The notes beneath the pieces are model-generated. The model ran no database searches. It was not told where the DNA came from and saw only the letters and a list, made by a program, of their open reading frames with translations. Below, piece by piece: positions 31,701-39,440 of a stretch of 64,000 nucleotides of DNA. The translations under genes were made by a program, and so were the position numbers. Position 1 is the stretch's first letter. Each line of letters begins with the position of its first letter. The stretch spans positions 18,135-82,134 of the forward strand of contig CAZOLJ010000007.1 of assembly GCA_964580575.1 (NCBI GenBank). Reading direction: 5' to 3'. Origin of the DNA: CAVPDE01 sp964580575. Its GTDB lineage: Bacteria > Desulfobacterota > DSM-4660 > Desulfatiglandales > HGW-15.

Positions 31701-33133
31701 CAGTTCCTCTCCAGGGCAAAATTGAAGGTGACCGCGTTGTCCTTCTTGTCCATTCTCGCGCCCACGAGCTTGATGTTCTTGAACTGCCCTGCCTTGGTCA
31801 GCCGGCTGGTCAGCCTGTCCACGGCCTCGAAAGAGGCGGTCCGACCGTCCATGCGGATGTCCTTCCCTTCCACTGAGGCATTTTCGATCTGCACGTCCGG
31901 GTCTTCCGAGATGATCCTGGAAAGGGAGAGAAGAACCTCCAGGATCTTTTCCCTTCCTGCCGCTTCCTCGAGGCCCTGGTATTGGCTCATTTCCTCTGTG
32001 ATTTTTTGCTCCAGTTGGGCCACTTCCTGGCCTCTGACGATCCGTTGAGCCGCATCAGGGAAAGCCCCGGTAAACACCTGCCTGATCTGGGCCTGGAGCC
32101 GGTTGTACTGCCTCTCCTGGTAGGAGGCTTTCTGATAGGCGTTCACGGTGAGAAGCACCGCCAGAAGCAGGAGTCCCGCGCCCATGAAAAGGAACATCTT
32201 CCTGAGGTTGAAATAGGTCTTGGGCACGAACTCCTCGCGCCTGAGGTCCAGAGATTTCTCGGGCGGATAAACGGCGCCGATCGCCAGCCCGAGCGGCACT
32301 CCCAATTTCGGCTGCAGCAGCGAGATGGTCTTGTCCTGCCTGTCTCTCATCTCGTCAAAAGGCCGCCACAACATGGTCTTGATCCCGGTGCGGGATCCAA
32401 GGGCCTGTGCTTTTTCCCCGGCGCCAGAAGACCCATTTCCGGTAAAGTAGATTTCTCCCACAGAGAGACCGGGCCGTTTCATCCTGTAAAAGCGGAAGGT
32501 GTCTGCGAGCTGGTCCCCGTTGTCCGGCACAATGCGAATGAAATCGAGTTTCTTCTTGTGGATGATCTGGACCACCAGGCTCTCTCCGTCCTGGTTGACG
32601 ATGGCGATGGGCTGTTCGGACTCGCCGCCGTGTTTGTAGAGATACAGGGAGAAGAGGGCGATGTCGTCCAAGGTGACCGCGTCCGGCTCGACTCCAGCAC
32701 CGCTAAGAAGGGCCAGGTGCTCTGTCAGGTATTTCTTTTCGACCCCGAAGGTGAGGATACCCCCGTCCGCGCCGGGATAAAGAAAGTCAACCAGCACGTC
32801 CTCTACAGGGCAGGGGAGATAGGGTTCCATCTGATACTTGATGATCTTCTCCACCTTCTTGGGGTGGGAGAGGGGCAGGGAGATCTCACGGATAAAAGCC
32901 TTGGAGCTTGGGAGGGAAGTGACGATCATCTCCCTCTTAAAACCCCCTTCCTGAAAAAGCCTCTTGAGCTCCACCTGAGAGCGCTCAGAATCAGCCACCT
33001 CTATAAAAAAGGCTCTGTCGATTTCCGGGCCCTTCAGGCCGACATAGAGCTGAACAGCCCCGATGAAGCCATCCTTCACCTGAAGGCCGACCACATACTT
33101 GGGTTTCAAAAAATCTTTGAGTGGGTTCATCAT
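31700..33133 (-). CDS. gspL: Type II secretion platform protein GspL-like (PilM plus PilN parts)
   Basis: The 477-residue protein joins an actin-like PilM-type cytoplasmic domain (YVVGLQVKDGFIGAVQL; MIVTSLPSSKAFIREISLPL; VDFLYPGADGGILTFGVEKK; LSGAGVEPDAVTLDDIALF) to a membrane helix (MFLFMGAGLLLLAVLLTV), a coiled coil and a periplasmic ferredoxin-like domain (SVEGKDIRMDGRTASFEAVD). It would bind the GspE ATPase and pass its movement to the pseudopilus machinery. The ATG at 33133 overlaps the gspK stop as TAATG, which indicates translational coupling. Confidence 0.85.
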   Translation of the reverse strand: MMNPLKDFLKPKYVVGLQVKDGFIGAVQLYVGLKGPEIDRAFFIEVADSERSQVELKRLFQEGGFKREMIVTSLPSSKAFIREISLPLSHPKKVEKIIKYQMEPYLPCPVEDVLVDFLYPGADGGILTFGVEKKYLTEHLALLSGAGVEPDAVTLDDIALFSLYLYKHGGESEQPIAIVNQDGESLVVQIIHKKKLDFIRIVPDNGDQLADTFRFYRMKRPGLSVGEIYFTGNGSSGAGEKAQALGSRTGIKTMLWRPFDEMRDRQDKTISLLQPKLGVPLGLAIGAVYPPEKSLDLRREEFVPKTYFNLRKMFLFMGAGLLLLAVLLTVNAYQKASYQERQYNRLQAQIRQVFTGAFPDAAQRIVRGQEVAQLEQKITEEMSQYQGLEEAAGREKILEVLLSLSRIISEDPDVQIENASVEGKDIRMDGRTASFEAVDRLTSRLTKAGQFKNIKLVGARMDKKDNAVTFNFALERN

Positions 33134-34245
33134 TAGAGGACTTGCCAGTAAATCAGTTTTGCTTTGTTTCCCTGTCTCTGGGCAATGGTTCGGATGCTGG
33201 CCACAGCCCCGTTGCAGTTGACATGGGCCTCGATAGAGAAAGCAGAGCTTTTGACCGTGATCCACTCCCCGATCTCGGCGAGGACTTCGTCGTCCATGCC
33301 AGGAACCTTTCTCAAGTCGTCGATGCTCTCAAAATCCTCCTCTTTCCGGTATTCCACGATGGCCGCAGCCAGAGCACTGTCCATGCTTTCGCCGAGGCTC
33401 TCCAAAACTTCCTTGGGGGCCGTATTGATGTTGATCTTCCCGTCCGAGTGGATTGTCAGGTAATCCATCAGCTTTTTACTCTTGTTTTCTCCGAAACGCT
33501 CGAACTCCCGCATGCCCCTGACCAGAAACACCTGGCCCACCGTAAGGAACGGGCCGTTGGCGCATTCGTAAGGTTCTTCAAGATTCTGGTAAAAGTATTC
33601 TTCAGCGCCATCCTGCCTTTCAATGTCATCCGCATCCAGCCAGTCCAGAACCGGGTTGAGACGCTCTTCTTTCACACCCAGAGCTCTGAAGAGCCTCCTC
33701 ATCTGCGCTTCTCTCTTTTCGTCGATTTCGCCCTGGCTGTTCCTGAGCAGATTGATGTTGATCTTGCTGTTCTCATCCACCATGCCGCCGTAGAAAGAAA
33801 CGCCCTCCTCGACTAGGTCTTCGCCCAGGGGAACGGATCCGAACTTTCGCCAGTCCTCGTTGAAGGTGTCCATCTCCAAATCTTCGTCCCTGGCCAGGAG
33901 CTCCAGGGCGATGTTGACCCCGGAGCGGGCGAGCTGATAAGCCCTGGTGCTGTCCTTCATGTAGCCCGCCAGGGTCAACTCCACTCCCGACTCACCGGAG
34001 AAAGCTAAGGCCAGCCCCGCGAGGGTGATGATGACGAGCAGCGTAAGCACCAGGGCCGTGCCGCGCTCCCCTCTGAGTTGTTTTCCCCAGATCTTCGAAT
34101 TCTTGTGGCCTATGAATTGATCAGGACATCTTTTGGTCCTGCTTTTTCCACCCTCCCCTTTTTCCCCCCTCAAGGGAGGGGAAGGGGTAATTGAGGGGGG
34201 AGGGTCGGGGTGGGGGTGAAAAGAGCCTGTGAAAATCTCTTCCAT
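33133..34245 (-). CDS. gspK: Type II secretion minor pseudopilin GspK, N terminus extended by a repeat
   Basis: The 370-residue protein has the long GspK build: hydrophobic helix GTALVLTLLVIITLAGLALA, GVELTLAGYMKDSTRAYQLA with ARSGVNIALELLARD, MVDENSKININLLRN, VLDWLDADD with the nearby calcium-type Asp/Glu, and NINTAPKEVLESLG. GspK caps the pseudopilus tip with GspI and GspJ. The only ATG in frame is at 34245, nine bases after gspJ, so about 55 residues precede the helix; much of that part (PHPDPPPSITPSPPLRGEKG) is coded by a C/G-rich hairpin repeat. The leader-peptide cleavage site would be near RGERG-TALV. Confidence 0.88.
   Translation of the reverse strand: MEEIFTGSFHPHPDPPPSITPSPPLRGEKGEGGKSRTKRCPDQFIGHKNSKIWGKQLRGERGTALVLTLLVIITLAGLALAFSGESGVELTLAGYMKDSTRAYQLARSGVNIALELLARDEDLEMDTFNEDWRKFGSVPLGEDLVEEGVSFYGGMVDENSKININLLRNSQGEIDEKREAQMRRLFRALGVKEERLNPVLDWLDADDIERQDGAEEYFYQNLEEPYECANGPFLTVGQVFLVRGMREFERFGENKSKKLMDYLTIHSDGKININTAPKEVLESLGESMDSALAAAIVEYRKEEDFESIDDLRKVPGMDDEVLAEIGEWITVKSSAFSIEAHVNCNGAVASIRTIAQRQGNKAKLIYWQVL
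34140..34225. repeat. C/G-rich hairpin repeat inside the 5' end of gspK
   Basis: CCACCCTCCCCTTTTTCCCC with CTCAAGGGAGGGGAAGGGGT and AGGGGGGAGGGTCGGGGTGG: the same family as at 15.5 and 20.9 kb. It keeps the gspK frame open. Confidence 0.7.
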
Positions 34246-34254
34246 GGAAATCAG

Positions 34255-34908
34255 CTATCTCTCCCTTATTCTTTCCGCCAGCTCCGGGTGGATGGTCGTG
34301 CTGAACACGTGCTCGCGATTGAGTTCATCCTTCAGGACCAGCCGGACCTTGATGAGCACCGGAAGCCCGGATGCGGGCATCCCTTCAAGGGTGTTCCACT
34401 TGTCCGATTCCTCGCCCCTGGAATCCTGGTAGGTGAGGCTGAACTCCAACACGTTTCTTGCCATTTCCTGGAGCGATCCGCCCTTGGTGAAGTCTTCATC
34501 CACGCTGGGGTCATCCCTCCTCAGAAGAACAAGGACCTTGTCTTCGGAATCTTCCTCGACCAGGTACCCGATTTCGCACAGATCGCTTGCCGGACCCTTT
34601 TCCGTCAAGGGCAGGTGGGCCACGGTGGTGAAGTCCATGCGATCCGCGCGCCTGCCGTCGATCTCGTGCTCTTCGCCCACCAGACCCAGCTTGATCTTAT
34701 CCGAAGGAAGGCTCACCTGCATCAACGCTGACTGAAGATCCTTGGTCATCCGGTCCAGCACGATCCTGGCCGTCTGGTGGACCTCTCCGTTTTGCCTGGC
34801 GATCTGGATGGCCTCCACGTTCGTGGTGTAGGCGCTGTAGAGAGCCGCCATGATGATCACCAGAATCGCCATGGAGACCAGCACTTCCAGAAGGGTGAAT
34901 CCCTTCAT
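34255..34908 (-). CDS. gspJ: Type II secretion minor pseudopilin GspJ
   Basis: The 217-residue protein starts with the class III leader MKG-FTLLEVLVSMAILVII, has the invariant Glu5 after the cleavage site, and continues with VHQTARIVLDRMTKDLQSAL as in GspJ. The ATG at 34908 overlaps the gspI stop as ATGA, which is better than the upstream start at 34941 because it gives the normal short leader. GspJ forms the tip complex with GspI and GspK. Confidence 0.88.
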   Translation of the reverse strand: MKGFTLLEVLVSMAILVIIMAALYSAYTTNVEAIQIARQNGEVHQTARIVLDRMTKDLQSALMQVSLPSDKIKLGLVGEEHEIDGRRADRMDFTTVAHLPLTEKGPASDLCEIGYLVEEDSEDKVLVLLRRDDPSVDEDFTKGGSLQEMARNVLEFSLTYQDSRGEESDKWNTLEGMPASGLPVLIKVRLVLKDELNREHVFSTTIHPELAERIRER

Positions 34909-35297
34909 ATCTTCTGTCGGTACAGATAGGTTTCGACCCATAGATCCCTGCGGGCTTTGTCTCTTTCGAGAATCACGGCCACCCTCACTTTGTAGAGGGT
35001 TTCCGTGTCCGGCATCTCGCTCACTTCCTGCTTGTATGTGTAGTCCGGATAGTCTTTGCCGAAATCCCCTGAGTTCGTCCCTTCTTCGATCTTCTCTTGG
35101 GCCTGGATCTGAGAAAGGCGCTCTTGCAAAAGGCAGGTCGCCGTGGTCATGAACTGCGCTTCAGACTGAAGGTCCAGGTTCTGCGCCTGCAGATGAAAGA
35201 CGGCCACCAGGACCAGCGCGATGAGACCCAGGCAAATGATGATTTCAAGAAGAGTGAAGCCTTGATCCTTGCCTTTTCTGTTCAATATATCCTTCAT
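34905..35297 (-). CDS. gspI: Type II secretion minor pseudopilin GspI
   Basis: The 130-residue protein has a type IV-like leader ending KGKDQG and the helix FTLLEIIICLGLIALVLVAV with Glu5, followed by a short globular domain with LQERLSQIQAQEKIEEGT and a C-terminal strand region. Size and position between gspH and gspJ fit GspI. Its start lies 53 bp inside the end of gspH, so the two are probably coupled. Confidence 0.85.
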   Translation of the reverse strand: MKDILNRKGKDQGFTLLEIIICLGLIALVLVAVFHLQAQNLDLQSEAQFMTTATCLLQERLSQIQAQEKIEEGTNSGDFGKDYPDYTYKQEVSEMPDTETLYKVRVAVILERDKARRDLWVETYLYRQKI

Positions 35298-35823
35298 GGG
35301 TTTTGATAAGACCTGTCACCGGGTTGATCTCAAGGGTATAGAACTTGCCGCCTTGATTTTTCAAATGGATCAGAGCGTGCTCCACACATCCGTTGGCAAA
35401 AAAGCGAACCTCTGCTTTTCCCTCCTGAACCTTGCCCAGCGAGTCCAGAACCACGTCTGCAAGAAATACGCCTGAAGGCAGATCCTTTTGCCTGGGAACC
35501 ACCTCCTTTTCTTCCTCAAAAAGACTCTCCTCCGTCTTCCTAAGCTCCACCGGGATTTCCGGGTCCAGGGCATAGAAGGTGTTCTTCTCCATGTCCAGCA
35601 CCAGAGTCTGCACTTTCCTGGTGTAGGCCGCCTCCCCTCGCAGTCTGCTCACCTCGCTCATGAGCATGCGAGTGGCCTGCCCCAGGTCACCGCCGGAGAG
35701 GACCCCCTCGATGGGAACGGCCACCAGGACAAAGAAGAGGCTGATGAGGAACAGAACAACGGCGAATTCAAACAGGGTAAACCCGACCAGTCTATTCCTT
35801 CTTGGTCGCCCAGTTGGTGACAT
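35245..35823 (-). CDS. gspH: Type II secretion minor pseudopilin GspH
   Basis: The protein of about 192 residues has MSPTGRPRRNRLVG as leader and FTLFEFAVVLFLISLFFVL as the hydrophobic helix with Glu5, then a GspH-type domain (LMSEVSRLRGEAAYTRKVQT; LVLDMEKNTFYALDPEIPVE; FANGCVEHALIHLKN). The ATG at 35823 is nine bases after AAGGAG and is preferred to an ATG two codons earlier. It begins inside the end of gspG (32-bp overlap). Confidence 0.85.
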   Translation of the reverse strand: MSPTGRPRRNRLVGFTLFEFAVVLFLISLFFVLVAVPIEGVLSGGDLGQATRMLMSEVSRLRGEAAYTRKVQTLVLDMEKNTFYALDPEIPVELRKTEESLFEEEKEVVPRQKDLPSGVFLADVVLDSLGKVQEGKAEVRFFANGCVEHALIHLKNQGGKFYTLEINPVTGLIKTHEGYIEQKRQGSRLHSS

Positions 35824-36256
35824 CGGCATCCTCTCCTTCCCCCCCGTCCTCACCGTCCGCGCCGTAGGACCAGAGATCAAAATCCCTGTTCCGAATTCCG
35901 GGGCTAAGGTACAGGTAATCCCTGTCCCACGGATCCTTGGGAAGCACATCCTTTTCCAGGTACCCGCCCTCGCGCCACTTCGTAGGGATTTTACCCAGCG
36001 CAGGCTTTTCCACCAGGGCGCGAAGGCCCTGGTCCGTAGTCGGGTAAAAGGCGTTGTCCAGCTTGTAAAGCTTCAGGGCCGTCTCAAGGGCCTGGATGTC
36101 CATTTGCGCTTTCAGCTGTCTGGCTTCTCCGGGCCGGTCCATGAGCTTGACCGCTATGAGACTGGCCAGGATGCCCAGGATGGTGATGACAATGAGGATC
36201 TCGAGCAAGGTAAAGCCAAGGTCGTTTGCATAGGATCTAAGAATGGATTTCTTCAT
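35792..36256 (-). CDS. gspG: Type II secretion major pseudopilin GspG
   Basis: The 154-residue protein has the leader MKKSILRSYANDLG, cleavage before FTLLEILIVITILGILASLI, then DIQALETALKLYKLDNAFYP, TTDQGLRALVEKP, DVLPKDPWDRDYLYLSPG and WSYGADGEDGGEGEDADVTN with the calcium-site loop near the end, all diagnostic of GspG. The ATG at 36256 with AGGTG upstream is preferred to a GTG three codons earlier. It is the main subunit of the pseudopilus. Confidence 0.94.
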   Translation of the reverse strand: MKKSILRSYANDLGFTLLEILIVITILGILASLIAVKLMDRPGEARQLKAQMDIQALETALKLYKLDNAFYPTTDQGLRALVEKPALGKIPTKWREGGYLEKDVLPKDPWDRDYLYLSPGIRNRDFDLWSYGADGEDGGEGEDADVTNWATKKE

Positions 36257-36289
36257 ATCGCACACCTATGTACCCAGGAATGACACAAT

Positions 36290-36378
36290 CGCGTATTGGA
36301 GTAATGGAGTGTTGGAGTGTTGGTTGTTCGGGTTACCCGTACTCCAATACTCCAGTACTCCAACACTCCACTCTCTTT
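36290..36378. repeat. Intergenic hairpin of TGGAGTATTGGAGT words between gspF and gspG
   Basis: ATTGGAGTAATGGAGTGTTG on the left and CCAATACTCCAGTACTCCAA on the right pair over about 30 bp around a short G/C loop (GGGTTACCCG). It splits the otherwise tight gsp operon and may act as a processing or attenuation site. A relative of the word is at 21.63 kb. Confidence 0.6.
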
Positions 36379-36442
36379 AGATCATTCTAGCACCTTCCCT
36401 GAACTTTTCCTCTCCAAAAAATCGCTCACCCACAGGGTCAAA

Positions 36443-37681
36443 CTATCTCGTCACTCTGATCCCCGACGTCATCTCAAATATCGGCAGCAAGATCGCCATG
36501 ACAATGAAACCCACCACCACGCCCATGAACAAGATCACCACCGGCTCGATGATGGAGGTCAGCGAGGCGATGGTGGCCTCCACGTCGTCTTCATAGACTT
36601 CCGCAGCCTTGGCGAGCATTTCTTCCAATTCCCCGCTCTTTTCGCCGGCCCGCACCAGCTGCACCACCAGGGGAGGGAACCCTCCCTTCTGCCGCAAAGG
36701 GGTCGCAAAATCAGATCCTTCCCCCACGAGCTTTGTCGCTTCCTTGATGCCGTCCTCGAGGATCCGGTTGCCCATGGCAGGCCTGGAGATTTCCAGCGCA
36801 TCCACCAGGGGAATCCCGCTCTTGAGCAGGATGGACAGGGTCCTCGTAAAGCGCGCAATCACCGCCTTGCGGTGAAGCCTCCCCAGAAGAGGGAAGCCCA
36901 TTTTGATCCGGTCCCAGGCACGAGCGCCTGTTTCAGTTCTCACCAGGGCCGCTATCAGCCCTGCCAGGCCCACGGCTCCGAGCGCGAGGAGCCACCAATA
37001 ATTGCTGATCACATAAGTCACGAAGATGAGCACCTGAGTGGACCAGGGAAGAGCCAGCTTCATGCCCTTGAAAATCCCGACCACCTTGGGCATCACAAAG
37101 GTCATGAGAAAAATCAGAATCACGCTGCTGATGAGAAGGAGAAAGATGGGATAGGTCATGGCCGACTCTATCCTCTTCTTAAGCTTGAGCCGGCGCTCGG
37201 AAAAATCCGCAAGCCGCCTCAGGATGATGTCCAGGGCCCCTCCGGTCTCGCCTGCTCTCACCATGTTGACGTGAATGTGGCTGAAGATACCGGGGTGTGC
37301 GGACATGGCCTGGGCCAGGGAATTGCCTTCCAGCACTCGTTCGCGGACCTGGGTGAAGATCTTTCGGAGCTTGGGTTCCTCGCTCTGGTCGATCACTCCG
37401 CTGAGGCTTTCCACAAGAGGAAGACCAGAAGAAATGAGGGTCGCCAGCTGCCTCAAGGCGGTGGTGACTTCAACCGGGTTAACCCGCTGCAGCTTGGCCA
37501 GAGGGGAGACGAACACTTCCGTGGAGGACTTTTTATCCTCTTCTTTGACTTCCCGAATCTCGGTGGGGTAAAGGAGGTCTTGGCTGAGCTTGAGCCTGGC
37601 TGCAGCAGGGCCGTCCGCCGTGATCAATCCGCGGGTTTTTTTGCCTTTGCTGTCCAGAGCTCTGTATTCAAAGACAGGCAT
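36443..37681 (-). CDS. gspF: Type II secretion inner-membrane platform protein GspF
   Basis: The 412-residue protein has the start MPVFEYRALDSKGKKTRGLI, two T2SSF cytoplasmic helical domains and three membrane helices (about 170-192, 218-240, 378-400). Motifs PLVESLSGVIDQSEEPKL, GETGGALDIILRRLADFSE and GEKSGELEEMLAKAAEVYED are the repeated T2SSF signatures. Its start is one base after the gspE stop. GspF sits in the centre of the platform and links the ATPase to the pseudopilus. Confidence 0.94.
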   Translation of the reverse strand: MPVFEYRALDSKGKKTRGLITADGPAAARLKLSQDLLYPTEIREVKEEDKKSSTEVFVSPLAKLQRVNPVEVTTALRQLATLISSGLPLVESLSGVIDQSEEPKLRKIFTQVRERVLEGNSLAQAMSAHPGIFSHIHVNMVRAGETGGALDIILRRLADFSERRLKLKKRIESAMTYPIFLLLISSVILIFLMTFVMPKVVGIFKGMKLALPWSTQVLIFVTYVISNYWWLLALGAVGLAGLIAALVRTETGARAWDRIKMGFPLLGRLHRKAVIARFTRTLSILLKSGIPLVDALEISRPAMGNRILEDGIKEATKLVGEGSDFATPLRQKGGFPPLVVQLVRAGEKSGELEEMLAKAAEVYEDDVEATIASLTSIIEPVVILFMGVVVGFIVMAILLPIFEMTSGIRVTR

Positions 37682-37682
37682 T

Positions 37683-39332
37683 CTATTCTTGCGTTACTCG
37701 CAGCACCTCATTGAGCGTGGTCATCCCGGTCTTCACCTTCAGGAGCCCGTCTTCAAAGAGAGTGGCCATTCCGTTTCGCACTGCCCTGTCCTTCATCTTG
37801 ACGGAATCGGCGCCGGAGGTGAGGAGGTGCCGGGTGTCGTTGTCCATCACGAGAAGCTCGAAGATGCCGGTCCTTCCCCGGTACCCGCTCTGCATGCACG
37901 CCTCGCATCCTCGGCCGTGATAGAACACCTGGTCCTTCGGAAGCCCGAGCTCTTCAAGGGTGGCCTCCTCCGGCTGGAACGGCTCTTTGCAATCCGGGCA
38001 GATCCTTCGCACGAGCCGCTGGGCCAGAACCGCCAGCAGGGACGACGCGATGAGAAAAGGCTCCACGCCCATGTCCACCAGGCGCGTGAGAGCGCCCGTC
38101 GCATCGTTCGTGTGAAGGGTGCTGAACACGAGGTGCCCGGTGAGGGAAGCCTGGATGGCGATCTCCACCGTCTCCAGATCGCGGATTTCACCCACCATGA
38201 TGATGTCCGGGTCGTGCCTGAGGACGGAGCGGAGCCCCCTGGCAAAGGTGAGCTCGGTTTTGGGGTTCACCTGGATCTGGCCCACTCCTTTCAGTTCATA
38301 CTCCACCGGGTCCTCGATGGTGATGATGTTCTTTTCCATGGAGTTGATCCGGTTGAGAGCGGCATAGAGGGTCGTGGTCTTGCCGCTTCCGGTGGGGCCG
38401 GTGACCAGAAGGATACCGGTGTTCTTGTTGATCAGCTTCTCGAAGATCTCCAGCCTCTTTGCCGCCATGCCCATCTCGGCCAGCCCGAGAATGGAAATGC
38501 TCTTGTCGAGGAGACGCAGCACGATCCTTTCGCCAAAGGCCATGGGGATTACGGAAATCCGGATGTCCACAGTCTTGTTGGCCACCTTGATTTTGATTCT
38601 TCCATCCTGGGGAAGCCTTTTTTCCGCAATGTCCAGGTTGGCCATGACCTTCAGCCGTGAAACAATGTGGGCCTGGAAGCGCTTGGGGAGCGAGAAAATC
38701 TCGTACAGGATTCCGTCGATTCGGAACCGGACCTTGATCTCTTTCTCGTAAGGTTCGATGTGGATGTCGCTCGCCTGCCGGCGCAGGGCCTGAGTCAGAA
38801 CCACGTTGACGAGACGGATGATCGGAGCTTCGTTGGTCACATCCATGAGGTCCTGCAGGTCTTCGAGTTCAGTGAAGACCTGGTCATCGGACTGGTAGGA
38901 CTCCAAATCCTGAACCATCTTCTCGGCTTCATCGCTGCTTTGATCAAAGAGCACGTTGATCGCCGAGTGGATCTCTCCGAGGGGACTCAGCACCATTCGG
39001 GTTCCCTTGAATCCGAAACGGCGCGCGAGGTCGTCGGCAGCCTGAAAATTCGCCGGGTCATTGATGGCTACGGTCAGAACCCCTTGTTCAGCGAAAAGAG
39101 GGACCAGCCCCATGCGCTTGAAATACTGGATGGGGATGTCCAGCTTGCCTTCAAAGCGGATGTCGTCCAAGAGTCTCTTCTTGACGGGAATGCCGAGCTG
39201 CTCCGCGTAATGAGCCAAGCGCTCCGCTTCCGTCATGTCCTGCATGAAGAGGACCGGCACAGAGGAACCAGCATCAGGGGGTGGAGGGGGTGGAGGATTC
39301 CGAACATTGCTCTTGAAAAGGTTTTTAAACAT
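37683..39332 (-). CDS. gspE: Type II secretion ATPase GspE
   Basis: The 549-residue protein has N-terminal N1E/N2E domains (about 45-170), then the hexameric ATPase: Walker A GPTGSGKTTTLYAAL, Asp box TIEDPVEYELKGVGQIQVN, Walker B MVGEIRDLETVEIAIQASLT, His box HLVFSTLHTNDATGALTRL, and a tetracysteine zinc site (CPDCKEPF and GCEACMQSGYRGR). The N terminus contains a run of seven prolines (residues 13-19) and DAGSSV before the first domain. It powers the pseudopilus. Confidence 0.95.
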   Translation of the reverse strand: MFKNLFKSNVRNPPPPPPPDAGSSVPVLFMQDMTEAERLAHYAEQLGIPVKKRLLDDIRFEGKLDIPIQYFKRMGLVPLFAEQGVLTVAINDPANFQAADDLARRFGFKGTRMVLSPLGEIHSAINVLFDQSSDEAEKMVQDLESYQSDDQVFTELEDLQDLMDVTNEAPIIRLVNVVLTQALRRQASDIHIEPYEKEIKVRFRIDGILYEIFSLPKRFQAHIVSRLKVMANLDIAEKRLPQDGRIKIKVANKTVDIRISVIPMAFGERIVLRLLDKSISILGLAEMGMAAKRLEIFEKLINKNTGILLVTGPTGSGKTTTLYAALNRINSMEKNIITIEDPVEYELKGVGQIQVNPKTELTFARGLRSVLRHDPDIIMVGEIRDLETVEIAIQASLTGHLVFSTLHTNDATGALTRLVDMGVEPFLIASSLLAVLAQRLVRRICPDCKEPFQPEEATLEELGLPKDQVFYHGRGCEACMQSGYRGRTGIFELLVMDNDTRHLLTSGADSVKMKDRAVRNGMATLFEDGLLKVKTGMTTLNEVLRVTQE

Positions 39333-39349
39333 TTCTTTCTTTACGAGTG

Positions 39350-39440
39350 CAGGAGACAGTAGTCAGAATACAGAATGAAAGTTGCTTTTGTTCTGTCTCC
39401 TTTATTCTGTCTTCTTGTCTCCTCGATTCACTGCTTACTG
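39350..39440. repeat. Intergenic hairpin of CAGAATACAGAA / TTCTGTCTCC words
   Basis: AGGAGACAGTAGTCAGAATA with CAGAA on the left; TTCTGTCTCCTTTATTCTGT with CTTCTTGTCTCC on the right. It fills the gspE-gspD gap. The same word occurs in front of the selB end at 25.05 kb. Confidence 0.6.

Noticed and set aside
36317..37714. Plus-strand open frame of 465 codons opposite gspF
   Set aside because: Histidine- and arginine-rich antisense translation of gspF; it also starts inside the word-repeat hairpin.
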